Positions 47,628 to 56,711 of a stretch of 64,000 nt of DNA are shown one piece after another. The translations under genes and the position numbers were made by a program. The stretch's first letter is position 1. The number at the start of each line of letters is the position of its first letter. The stretch lies in NCBI GenBank assembly GCA_913020155.1, contig CAJWBA010000002.1, positions 62,001 through 126,000 on the forward strand. Direction: 5' to 3'. Source of the stretch: an uncultured Flavobacteriales bacterium. Its GTDB lineage: Bacteria; Bacteroidota; Bacteroidia; Flavobacteriales; Flavobacteriaceae. The notes beneath the pieces were generated by a model, which had not been told where the DNA came from, did not search any database, and saw nothing but the letters and a program-made list of their open reading frames with translations.

Positions 47628-48553
47628 GGTACGATTATCTGAACATCTTCGAATGTTATTGCTCCGCGAACTACTCCGCATATACTTTCTTTAAGCGCTT
47701 CAATGATTTGAAGTTTAAGCTGGCTTTTGGGATAAATAATACTTATTTCTCTGGCAGGAGAGGGTGCAGGAAAATTTCTGATATTTTCAGAATTTTTCTC
47801 AGATAAATTAATTGAATTTAAATAAGGTATTAAGGTCATTCCTAAATCTTCGTTGGCTAAATTCACAAGGGTTTCAAAACTTCCACTTTTAAGATTAAAT
47901 TGCCTATTGACTCCACTTTTTGTTAAAGTGCACATTGACAACACTTGATTTTTGAAGCAGTGCCCATCCTCTAGTAATAGAACGTTTTCATTTTCAATGT
48001 CATCAACACTAATTTTTTCACTTTTAGCTAGTCTGTGTCCTTGTGGGATGTAAGCTACAAATGGTTCATAGTAAAGGGGACGCTCTATGATAGTTTCATG
48101 TTTTAGTGGGGTTGAGGCTATTCCAGCGTCAAGTTTATTTTCTGCTATTCGTTCAATAATACTCACCGTTGTAAGTTCTTCTATTTTTAGGTTGACTTTA
48201 GGGTAGCTCTTTAGGAATGTATTCAAAAACATCGGAAGTAAAGTAGGCATAACGGTCGGGATTATTCCAAGAGTAAATTCACCTCCAATAAATCCCTTTT
48301 CTTGAGCAACCACATCTTCCATTCGTTTTGATTCCGATATGATTTTTCGGGCTTGAATAAGAATTTCTGATCCAATTTTGGTTAATCGTATGGGCTTTTT
48401 TTTTCTGTTAAAGATTTGAACTCCTAATTCTTCCTCTAGTTTTTGTATTTGCATACTCAAAGTAGGTTGTGTTACAAATGATTTTTCGGCAGCTACTGTA
48501 AAATTTCCAGCTTCAGCAACTGAAATCATATATTTAAGTTGGGTAAGTGTCAT
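47624..48553 (-). CDS. LysR family transcriptional regulator, OxyR-like
   Basis: MTLTQLKYMISVAEAGNFTVAAEKSFVTQPTLSMQIQKLEEELGVQIFNRKKKPIRLT; OxyR-type LLLEDGHCFKNQVLSMC. Confidence 0.9.
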   Translation of the reverse strand: MTLTQLKYMISVAEAGNFTVAAEKSFVTQPTLSMQIQKLEEELGVQIFNRKKKPIRLTKIGSEILIQARKIISESKRMEDVVAQEKGFIGGEFTLGIIPTVMPTLLPMFLNTFLKSYPKVNLKIEELTTVSIIERIAENKLDAGIASTPLKHETIIERPLYYEPFVAYIPQGHRLAKSEKISVDDIENENVLLLEDGHCFKNQVLSMCTLTKSGVNRQFNLKSGSFETLVNLANEDLGMTLIPYLNSINLSEKNSENIRNFPAPSPAREISIIYPKSQLKLQIIEALKESICGVVRGAITFEDVQIIVP

Positions 48554-48625
48554 TATTTGATAATCTTATTATTATTCAAATATAATCATAATATCTTATA
48601 CTAATTTAAAATCTTAACTTTTATT

Positions 48626-49293
48626 TTAATGTTTTTGATTGGATTTTTCTTTATTATCAACCGGTTGTGAGCAAATTATATCAACTACGTCCATTCCTCT
48701 AATTACTTTTCCGAAAGGAGTAAAGTTCTGATCCAAATGGTATGCGCCTCCTTTTTGTTGTACGATAAAGAATTCATAAGGAGATGCTAGTTTATGAGGG
48801 TTCTTTTATTCGCTGTTGGGAATTGAAAGTATTCCACGATGGTGTTTATATCCTTTATCCTTATTCTGAGGTATTAGATATCGTCCGATTTTTCTTCTTT
48901 TAACCAAGTGTTGGGGTGATCAGAATTACCACCCTGGATTATAAAATCAGGAACAACTCTGTGAAAAAAGGTGTCATTGAAGTAGCCTAATTTTGAAAGG
49001 TAGATGAAGTTTGCTCTATGATAGGGTGTGTTATCAAAAAGAATTAGGTCAATATTTCCGAAAGTTGTATTAATTCTAACTTTATTTTCCTTGTTTTTTT
49101 GTTGGTAATCAAATAGAAATGGGATTGCTGTTTTTTCATCCAAAATAAGTGATGGTTCTTCCAAAAGAATTTTCTTTTTAACAATTTTCTTTTTGCGTTC
49201 AACTTTTTTTTCAATACTTTTTATTTTCTTTGGTGCTTCATTACAGCCCACAACAATTAACATTACAACAATAAAAAAGATCTTTTTTTTCAT
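48626..49293 (-). pseudogene. peptidyl-prolyl cis-trans isomerase (cyclophilin) lipoprotein, frameshifted
   Basis: The 139-aa ORF ends at ...HPNTWLKEEKSDDI*. The rest of the cyclophilin continues in another frame: (KI)GRYLIPQNKDKGYKHHRGILSIPNSE*KNPHKLASPYEFFIVQQKGGAYHLDQNFTPFGKVIRGMDVVDIICSQPVDNKEKSNQKH*. Confidence 0.82.
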
Positions 49294-49299
49294 TTGATT

Positions 49300-49950
49300 A
49301 TGCTATTTACAAAATTTGAATTTCTTCTTCCAAAATTAATCGATTTACCTTTACCAGGAATTGAAGCTCAAAAAAAAATGGCACCTATGTTTCGTATTCA
49401 AGAATTGATCGATACTCCTTCAAATAAGAAAAAGGCAAAGATGTCTGCAGTTTTAATTTTATTTTATCCAAGTGCGGAAGGTCAAACTCATTTTGTATTG
49501 ATTCAACGTTCTGTTTATTCTGGGGTTCATTCGGGTCAAATTAGTTTTCCAGGAGGTAAAATGGATTCGTCAGATAAATCGTTTTGGGAAACTGCGTTGA
49601 GAGAGGCGAATGAGGAAATTAATGTACCTTCAACAGATATCAATAGAGTAATAGCTTTGACAGATTTTTATATTCCTCCTAGTAATTTTATGGTCTATCC
49701 TTTTGTTGGAGTAATGAAAAATAAATTTTTATTTGAAAGAGAGATTAAAGAAGTTGAAAAGATTATTGAAGTACCTCTTTCGGACTTGTTGTCTTCTTCT
49801 AATGAGACTAGAGGAACGGTTTTAACCTCTTATGTTGGTGAAGTAATTGTTCCTATGTATATCTTTGATGATGACATTAAGGTATGGGGAGCAACTGCAA
49901 CAATTCTCTCTGAAATGAAGGAACTTATTCTTACTGCTCTTAAAGAATAA
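49300..49950 (+). CDS. NUDIX hydrolase (CoA pyrophosphatase-like)
   Basis: VLIQRSVYSGVHSGQISFPGGKMDSSDKSFWETALREANEEI. Confidence 0.93.
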   Translation: MLFTKFEFLLPKLIDLPLPGIEAQKKMAPMFRIQELIDTPSNKKKAKMSAVLILFYPSAEGQTHFVLIQRSVYSGVHSGQISFPGGKMDSSDKSFWETALREANEEINVPSTDINRVIALTDFYIPPSNFMVYPFVGVMKNKFLFEREIKEVEKIIEVPLSDLLSSSNETRGTVLTSYVGEVIVPMYIFDDDIKVWGATATILSEMKELILTALKE

Positions 49951-49976
49951 TGTTATCTTTAAAAGATTTTTAAATT

Positions 49977-50774
49977 ATGGGAATACTAAAAAGAAATCCT
50001 TTTGGTCATATACTTTTTTTAAAAAAAATGTTGATTCGATATTTGGGTTTTATGTCGCACAGACGATACAGAAGCTTCAATGAGTTGAAAATTGAAGGTT
50101 CTGATATCATTAAAAATTTAGCTGAACAAAATGTACTTTTTGTTTCCAACCACCAAACTTATTTTGCCGATGTGGTTGCTATGTTTCATGTTTTTAATGC
50201 GAGTTTAAGTGGTCGAATAGACAGTATTAAGAATGTTGGTTATTTATGGAACCCCAAGTTGAATATCTATTATGTTGCTGCAAAAGAAACAATGAAATCG
50301 GGAATACTTCCCAGAATACTTGCCTATGCGGGTTCTGTTTCAATTGAACGTACTTGGCGAGAATCGGGAAAGGATGTAAACCGTCAAGTTAAACTTAGTG
50401 ATATCTCGAGTATTGGGAAAGCATTAGATGACGGTTGGGTCATTACTTTTCCTCAAGGAACAACCAAACCGTTTCATCCCATGAGAAAAGGAACTGCATT
50501 CATAATTAAAAAATATAAACCTATTGTAGTTCCTATTGTAATAGACGGTTTCAGAAGATCTTTTGACAAGAGAGGGTTGATGATTAAGAAAAAAGGAATT
50601 CTTCAATCTATGGTTATTAAGGAACCACTAGAAATAGATTATGATGGTGAATCGGTTGATTCTATTTTAAAGAAAATTGAATTTGCTATTGAGCAACATT
50701 CTTCATTTCTAAAAGTTCTATCTCCCATGGAAATTAAAGAGCAAGAAGAATTAAATAAAGAGCGCGAGTGGTAA
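49977..50774 (+). CDS. 1-acyl-sn-glycerol-3-phosphate acyltransferase family protein
   Basis: NVLFVSNHQTYFADVVAMFHVF...GSVSIERTWRESG...FPQGTTKPFHPMRKGTAFIIKKYKPIVVPIVIDGFRR. Confidence 0.85.
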   Translation: MGILKRNPFGHILFLKKMLIRYLGFMSHRRYRSFNELKIEGSDIIKNLAEQNVLFVSNHQTYFADVVAMFHVFNASLSGRIDSIKNVGYLWNPKLNIYYVAAKETMKSGILPRILAYAGSVSIERTWRESGKDVNRQVKLSDISSIGKALDDGWVITFPQGTTKPFHPMRKGTAFIIKKYKPIVVPIVIDGFRRSFDKRGLMIKKKGILQSMVIKEPLEIDYDGESVDSILKKIEFAIEQHSSFLKVLSPMEIKEQEELNKEREW

Positions 50775-50779
50775 ATACC

Positions 50780-51406
50780 CTAGGCCTCTAATTCTTTAAT
50801 AAGTTTTTTCAATCGATAAAAATATCTTCCGTAGATAATGTAATAAAAAACAAGTAATACTGACAATACCATTATCATAATCACAATTATTGCAATTACC
50901 ATTTTTACAATTGCCCCATCATTTAATGTGGATCTAAAACTCAGGAGTTCAATGTAATTTTCATCGTACTTAAATGCGTTAATTAAAACAACAATAATAA
51001 ATAAAAGAAACAAACTGATGTTGTAAGCAACGTATTTATTTACTGATTTTCTGGAAGCAATAATAGTTTCAATTAAAAAGGCAATAGAGTTTGAGATTTT
51101 AATTTTTCGATAATTCAGATAAAACTGCACCATAAAATAAGAGAGTATAATGTAACCAAGAGTATTTACTAGGATCGAAAAATTATAAAGATGTATGCTT
51201 CTGTAGTATTCAAAAGCTTCAAAATAATCTGGAATAAAAAACGGAAAAAGTAGATAAGCAAAAAACTCAAAACAGCTGAATATAAAAATCCATTTGATTG
51301 AAGAAACCGACTTTTTTTGTATTAGTTGATGTAATTCACCTTTGGATAACTGTATGTCAAATTTTTGATTTTTCCACTCTTTCTTTAAAGCATCTAGTTT
51401 ATTCAT
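50780..51406 (-). CDS. multi-pass hypothetical membrane protein, possible partner of the adjacent ECF sigma factor
   Basis: Four apparent TM segments; directly downstream of the sigma-70 gene on the same strand (4-nt gap). Confidence 0.7.
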   Translation of the reverse strand: MNKLDALKKEWKNQKFDIQLSKGELHQLIQKKSVSSIKWIFIFSCFEFFAYLLFPFFIPDYFEAFEYYRSIHLYNFSILVNTLGYIILSYFMVQFYLNYRKIKISNSIAFLIETIIASRKSVNKYVAYNISLFLLFIIVVLINAFKYDENYIELLSFRSTLNDGAIVKMVIAIIVIMIMVLSVLLVFYYIIYGRYFYRLKKLIKELEA

Positions 51407-51410
51407 GATT

Positions 51411-51902
51411 TTATTGCTCCAGCATGGTTTTTAATTTTCTTTTTAATCTACTAATTTTGACTCGGGAATTGATTTCTGATATCCCCATGGTTTCAGCTAT
51501 TTCTGAATATTTTTTATCTTCCAGATACAACAAAATGAGGGCTTTCTCTATTTCAGAGAATGTATTTATTTTTTGGTACAACCACTTGATCTGATTCTCT
51601 TTGGTTTCATCATATCCGTCATCAGCTTTTAATTCTAAAAGTTTTGAATAGTCCTCTCCATGAATAGTTTTTTTATTTTTTCTGTAAAGTGTTATTGCAG
51701 TATTTAAACCAACACGATACATCCAAGTTGAAAATTTTGATTTCCCTTTGAAAGTTGGATATGATTTCCATAGTTGAATACTGATTTCTTGAAAGAGATC
51801 TTTCTGATTTGAGTTATCATATGCATAGATGCGACATATTTTATGAATAATGTTTTGATGCTTTTCGAGCAATTGCAAAAAATCATTTTCATTTAAGCGC
51901 AT
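51411..51902 (-). CDS. RNA polymerase sigma-70 factor, ECF subfamily
   Basis: SNQKDLFQEISIQLWKSYPTFKGKSKFSTWMYRVGLNTAITLYRK...LYLEDKKYSEIAETMGISEINSRVKISRLKRKL. Confidence 0.93.
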   Translation of the reverse strand: MRLNENDFLQLLEKHQNIIHKICRIYAYDNSNQKDLFQEISIQLWKSYPTFKGKSKFSTWMYRVGLNTAITLYRKNKKTIHGEDYSKLLELKADDGYDETKENQIKWLYQKINTFSEIEKALILLYLEDKKYSEIAETMGISEINSRVKISRLKRKLKTMLEQ

Positions 51903-51954
51903 CTAGATTTATATACTTAGTGGGTTTTAATTATTTTTTTAATGGGGGAGTTTT

Positions 51955-52692
51955 TTATTTTATGATACCAGCACAACTAACTCTTGCGCCAGCTGCACCA
52001 GAGGGCTGAGAGGTTAGATCATCTTCGCCTTGATGTACGATTATTGCCTTTCCCATGAGATTTTTTTCTTTGTCATCACAACCAAGACACCATAGGTCTG
52101 TTTTAAATGTAATCATACCGTGACCGTTAGTATCAGCAATAAAGTTACCAATATCTCCACGGTGAAAACCGTTTGCGTCACCCCAGGCTCCATGAGCTTG
52201 AAACGTGGGATTCCAATGTCCTCCAGCTGATTTTCCATTATCAGCACTACAATCGGCTTTTTCGTGGATGTGTATAGCATGAATGCCCTTATCCAAACCA
52301 TTAATGTGTGCCTCTAAGGTTACATACCCTTCTTTTTCAGATAAATTTATGATTCCACTTGTGTCACTTCCGCTTTTTGCTTCAAGTGAAAATTGTAATT
52401 TCTTCTCTACTTTTTGATGAATTTGATGAGGTTTGTCATGCAAAACTTTACTTTTATGCTCTTCAAATTTCGCCTTTACTACCCCGGGAGTACCCTCAAT
52501 TACTTTAACCTCTTCTGTTGCATTCCCATCTTTATCCATAACAGTTGTTATGGTTGCTCGGAGGAGTGTATCATTAATTTTTTTCATTTCAACGGAAACT
52601 TCTGCATGTTTTTCTTTTTTGGGTTTTGTATCACATGAAATTAGAAAGACAACTAATGATAAATTTACGATAAGAATGAATAGTGTTTTCAT
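51955..52692 (-). CDS. superoxide dismutase family (Cu/Zn-type) lipoprotein with N-terminal extension
   Basis: Lipobox-like LISCDT; GIHAIHIHEKADCSADNGKSAGGHWNPTFQAHGAWGDANGFHRGDIGNFIADTNGHG...GKAIIVHQGEDDLTSQPSGAAGARVSCAGI. Confidence 0.92.
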   Translation of the reverse strand: MKTLFILIVNLSLVVFLISCDTKPKKEKHAEVSVEMKKINDTLLRATITTVMDKDGNATEEVKVIEGTPGVVKAKFEEHKSKVLHDKPHQIHQKVEKKLQFSLEAKSGSDTSGIINLSEKEGYVTLEAHINGLDKGIHAIHIHEKADCSADNGKSAGGHWNPTFQAHGAWGDANGFHRGDIGNFIADTNGHGMITFKTDLWCLGCDDKEKNLMGKAIIVHQGEDDLTSQPSGAAGARVSCAGIIK

Positions 52693-52832
52693 AAAATTTT
52701 TTTTAATGATTAAAGTTAAGAAAAACTATGTTAGAAAATGTTGCTGCTGCTTTTATCTTATGTTTTTTAGAATTATTTCAGTAAAAAACACCTGAAATTA
52801 AAATTTAAAAAACACTATATTTATAAAAAAAA

Positions 52833-53846
52833 TTGCGAATCAAAATATCACTTTTTTTTTCAATGATTTTATTACTTAGTTGTAAAACTTCGTATAAAAC
52901 TCTTCCATTCTCAGAAACTCCGATACCCGAAGCACCCGATTATTCAAATTTAGATTCTTGGGCTGTTCTTCCAGGACAATACCCTGAAGCATTAAAAGAA
53001 ATAACTGGAGAACCTAAACTTCATAATGCTGATGTTTTTTTCATTTATCCAACCCTATTGACTGACAAAAAGGATTCACTTTGGAACGCAGATCTAAGGC
53101 GTAAAGATTTAAGGGAAGATGTTCTTATGAAATCTGTTAAATTTCAAGCCTCTAGTTGGGCAAAAGCGGGTAATATTTATGTTCCATATTACAGACAAGC
53201 CCATTATAAATCTTATGTGGCTCCTTATGACGAGGATGGTCCGGCTTCATGGAAGGTTGCTTATCATGATGTGTCAAGAGCTTTTGAGTTTTATTTGAAA
53301 AATTATAATAATGGCAAAGCAATAATCATTGCCGGTCACAGTCAGGGAAGTATTATGGCAAAGGAGTTAGTCAAAGATTATTTTGACGAGAAAGACCTTC
53401 AAAGTCGCTTGATAGCTGCTTATCTTCCTGGGATTCGAGTGAAGGTTGAGGATTTTAAAACCATAAAACCGATGACCCAACCCGATCAAATAGGTGGATT
53501 TGTAAGTTGGAATACCTACAAGCGAAAGAATTTTCCTAAAACCTATGAGAAATGGTACAAAGGCGGAGTTACAACAAACCCCATTTCATGGAATGATGAA
53601 ATAAAAACCTCTAGAGAAAGCCATCTTGGAACTCTTAATGCTGATGGTGTTATCTATGAAAATGCAATTGACATCGAAGTAATAGATGGTTTACTATGGT
53701 CCTCTGTACCCAAAATCCCGAAGCGTTTTTGGCTTTCATTTATAAAAAGTTATCACTTTGCTGACGTAAATTTATTTTGGAAAGATATCGAGTTAAATGC
53801 CCAACTCAGAGTAAGGAAATGGGAGAAACTTAATAATGCTAATTGA
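52833..53846 (+). CDS. DUF3089 domain-containing lipoprotein (alpha/beta hydrolase-like)
   Basis: Lipobox-like LLSCKT; DVFFIYPTLLTDK...YVPYYRQAHYKSY...AIIIAGHSQGSIMAKELVKDYF (GHSQG nucleophile elbow). Confidence 0.88.
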   Translation: MRIKISLFFSMILLLSCKTSYKTLPFSETPIPEAPDYSNLDSWAVLPGQYPEALKEITGEPKLHNADVFFIYPTLLTDKKDSLWNADLRRKDLREDVLMKSVKFQASSWAKAGNIYVPYYRQAHYKSYVAPYDEDGPASWKVAYHDVSRAFEFYLKNYNNGKAIIIAGHSQGSIMAKELVKDYFDEKDLQSRLIAAYLPGIRVKVEDFKTIKPMTQPDQIGGFVSWNTYKRKNFPKTYEKWYKGGVTTNPISWNDEIKTSRESHLGTLNADGVIYENAIDIEVIDGLLWSSVPKIPKRFWLSFIKSYHFADVNLFWKDIELNAQLRVRKWEKLNNAN

Positions 53847-54382
53847 TGCTCTATCGAATACTCAATAATTGCGATCAGGAGTGGACTCGTGCATTGAATG
53901 AAAAAAAGCATAGTTTTCGTTTTTTTAACTTAGCAACTTCAAATAGTAACATTCCTGAGCTTAGAGTGGTTGTACTCAGAGATTATGATTCCAAAAAAAA
54001 GGAATTTACTATTTATACAGATGCGCGTTCTCAAAAGGTTTTGAGTTTAGAAAACAATAAAAATGTAGAACTGCTTTTTTATGACCCTGAGAAACTAACG
54101 CAAATTCGTGTTCAAGCAACCTGTATTCAAATGACTGAAGACAATTCTTTATTCAATCAACAACCTACCGCATCTCAGAGGGACTACACCACACGATTAG
54201 CTCCGGGGACTTTAATCGAATCAGATGTTTCTGTTGATTTCTTGAAAGGAAATCATTATTTCTTGAAAATTATTTTTGAGGCTACACAAATAGAATATCT
54301 TCAATTAAAACGCCCTTCACACATTCGAGTTTTGTTCAAAAAGCAGGAATCTAAATGGCTTGGAAAATTTAGAACACCTTAA
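53846..54382 (+). CDS. pyridoxamine 5'-phosphate oxidase family protein
   Basis: ...NIPELRVVVLRDYDSKKKEFTIYTDARSQKVLSLENNKNVELLFYDPEKLTQIRVQATC. Confidence 0.8.
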   Translation: MLYRILNNCDQEWTRALNEKKHSFRFFNLATSNSNIPELRVVVLRDYDSKKKEFTIYTDARSQKVLSLENNKNVELLFYDPEKLTQIRVQATCIQMTEDNSLFNQQPTASQRDYTTRLAPGTLIESDVSVDFLKGNHYFLKIIFEATQIEYLQLKRPSHIRVLFKKQESKWLGKFRTP

Positions 54383-54433
54383 TCTCTTATCTCTTATTTT
54401 TTTTTTGTACTTTTTTATTTTAAAAACATTTAT

Positions 54434-55882
54434 ATGAAATCAAAAAATTCCAAAAACAATTCAAGAAGAACCTTTCTCAAAAAAGGAATTCTTGCGTCAT
54501 CAATCATGATTGTTCCTCGTCACGTTCTAGGTGGTCAAGGTTTTTTAGCTCCTAGTGATCAACTCAATATTGCTGGAATAGGAGTTGGTGGAAAAGGGCG
54601 TAGTGATATTATCAATGCTTCAGTAAATGGAAGAGAACGAGTAGTTGCCCTATGCGATATTGATCCTCAAGGAAAACATGGGGTTTTGGACACAATTAAA
54701 GATTTTCCCAAAGCAAACTTTTATGATGATTTCAGAAGGCTTTTCGATACAGAGAAAAATCTTGATGCAATAACAGTTTCAACTCCCGATCATACCCATG
54801 GTATAATTGCAATGGAAGCTATGAGTCGAGGAATTCATGTTTATATTCAAAAACCATTGACCCATAATATTAGGGAAGCTCGGTTATTAACTGAAAAAGC
54901 GCGGGTTAATAAAATTGTCAGTCAAATGGGAAATCAAGGAGCTTCAAATCCAGCTCAACTCAAGGTTCAAGAATGGATTGATTCTGGTTTAATTGGAAAA
55001 GTATCGGAAGTAAAAGTATGGACAAATCGTCCAGTTTGGCCTCAAGGTATTCCAAAACCTCCATCAGATCCACAAAACAAACCTGATCAGCTGGCTTGGG
55101 ATTTATGGTTAGGTCCCGCAAAAAAAAGTCCCTTTAGTTCTTCATTACATCCTTTCAATTGGAGAGGCTGGTGGGAGTATGGAACTGGAGCTTTGGGGGA
55201 TATGGGATGCCATATTATTGATATTCCATTTCGTGCCTTAGGTTTGCATTATCCAACTGCCGTAGAATGTAGTGTTGGAAGTGTTTACACCAAAATGTGG
55301 ACTCCAGAATATATCCCAGAGGGATGTCCTCCATCTTCTTCAGTGACTATTAACTTTGACTCTACTGAAAAAAACGATATTCCAATGGTTATGACTTGGA
55401 CCGATGGAGGAATTCGCCCTGCCCGCCCAGATTTAATTCCAATTACAGAGGATATTGGGGAACCTGGAGGAGGAAATGGAGTAATGATGATAGGAGAATA
55501 CGGAGTTATTACTACTGGAGTTTACGGGTATAACCCTAAATTATTTAGGAAAGGTGAGCCTACCTTAACATTTGACCAACCCAAACAAACATTACCCGAT
55601 TTTGGACATCAGCAGCAATGGATTGATGCCATAAAGTCAGGTTTCAATAGTGATCTACATAGGTCATTAACTTCTTCTTTTGATTATTCTGGTCCTTTAA
55701 CCGAAACTGTTTTAATGGGAAATATTGCAATTCGGAGTTATCTGCTTCGAAAAGGAACCAAAAGTATGGAGTATTACGGACGCAAGAAATTACTTTGGGA
55801 TGGAGATAATATGCAAATTACCAATCTGAAAGATGCTAATCAATTTGTTGGGCGTGATTACCGTGAAGGTTGGGAGTTGTAA
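54434..55882 (+). CDS. Gfo/Idh/MocA family oxidoreductase with twin-arginine signal
   Basis: NSRRTFLKKGILASSIMIVPR Tat-like signal; LNIAGIGVGGKGRSDI...VALCDIDPQG...DAITVSTPDHTHGIIAMEAMSRGIHVYIQKPLTHNIREARLL. Confidence 0.92.
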   Translation: MKSKNSKNNSRRTFLKKGILASSIMIVPRHVLGGQGFLAPSDQLNIAGIGVGGKGRSDIINASVNGRERVVALCDIDPQGKHGVLDTIKDFPKANFYDDFRRLFDTEKNLDAITVSTPDHTHGIIAMEAMSRGIHVYIQKPLTHNIREARLLTEKARVNKIVSQMGNQGASNPAQLKVQEWIDSGLIGKVSEVKVWTNRPVWPQGIPKPPSDPQNKPDQLAWDLWLGPAKKSPFSSSLHPFNWRGWWEYGTGALGDMGCHIIDIPFRALGLHYPTAVECSVGSVYTKMWTPEYIPEGCPPSSSVTINFDSTEKNDIPMVMTWTDGGIRPARPDLIPITEDIGEPGGGNGVMMIGEYGVITTGVYGYNPKLFRKGEPTLTFDQPKQTLPDFGHQQQWIDAIKSGFNSDLHRSLTSSFDYSGPLTETVLMGNIAIRSYLLRKGTKSMEYYGRKKLLWDGDNMQITNLKDANQFVGRDYREGWEL

Positions 55883-55894
55883 AATAAAAACAGA

Positions 55895-56677
55895 ATGAAT
55901 CAAGTCATATGGATTACAGGAGCATCATCTGGGATTGGTGCAGAACTAGCAAAGCAATATTCTAAACAAGGAAAATTATTGATTTTGTCATCTCGTCGTG
56001 ATGCTGAACTAAAAGCGGTAAAAAATTCCTGTGATTATCCAGAGAATATAAAAGTACTTCCCTTGGATTTAAAAAATTTTGATTTAATGGAAAATTACGT
56101 AAAAAAAGCACTGGCATTCTTTGGATCAATAGACCTTTTAATAAATAATGGAGGAGTAAGTCAAAGATCCTTGATTGCCGAAACAAAATTTCATGTTTAC
56201 CAAGAACTAATCAACATAAACTACCTTGGAACTTTAGCTTTAACCAAAGCGTTGCTTCCCCATTTTATTGACCAAGGAAAAGGTCACTTTGCAGTAGTTA
56301 CAAGTGTCATGGGGAAATTTGGGTCACCTTTTCGATCGGGTTATTGTGGAGCAAAACATGCGCTCCATGGCTTTTTTGATGTGCTCCGCATGGAACATCA
56401 AAAGGATAATGTGGACGTTACACTTATCTGTCCGGGTTTTGTTCAAACTCAAGTAACAGTCAATGCATTGACTGGAACAGGAGAGCCTCTAGATCACGAT
56501 GATCCTGGTACTCAAAACGGCTTGGAAGTGGCTCATTTTTGCCAGAAAATGATTCGTGCAATACGAACCAAAAAATGGGAAATTTCATTTGGGAAAAAGG
56601 AAAAAATTGGAGTGTTTGTTAAAAGATTTTCTCAAAAACTTTTGCATGCGATTGTCATTCGATCCGACGTTCGCTAA
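55895..56677 (+). CDS. SDR family oxidoreductase
   Basis: VIWITGASSGIGAELAKQYSKQG...LLINNGGVSQRSL...SGYCGAKHALHGFFDVLR (YxxxK). Confidence 0.92.
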   Translation: MNQVIWITGASSGIGAELAKQYSKQGKLLILSSRRDAELKAVKNSCDYPENIKVLPLDLKNFDLMENYVKKALAFFGSIDLLINNGGVSQRSLIAETKFHVYQELININYLGTLALTKALLPHFIDQGKGHFAVVTSVMGKFGSPFRSGYCGAKHALHGFFDVLRMEHQKDNVDVTLICPGFVQTQVTVNALTGTGEPLDHDDPGTQNGLEVAHFCQKMIRAIRTKKWEISFGKKEKIGVFVKRFSQKLLHAIVIRSDVR

Positions 56678-56711
56678 ACTGTACACATATTTAAATGATT
56701 AAAAAAATAAT

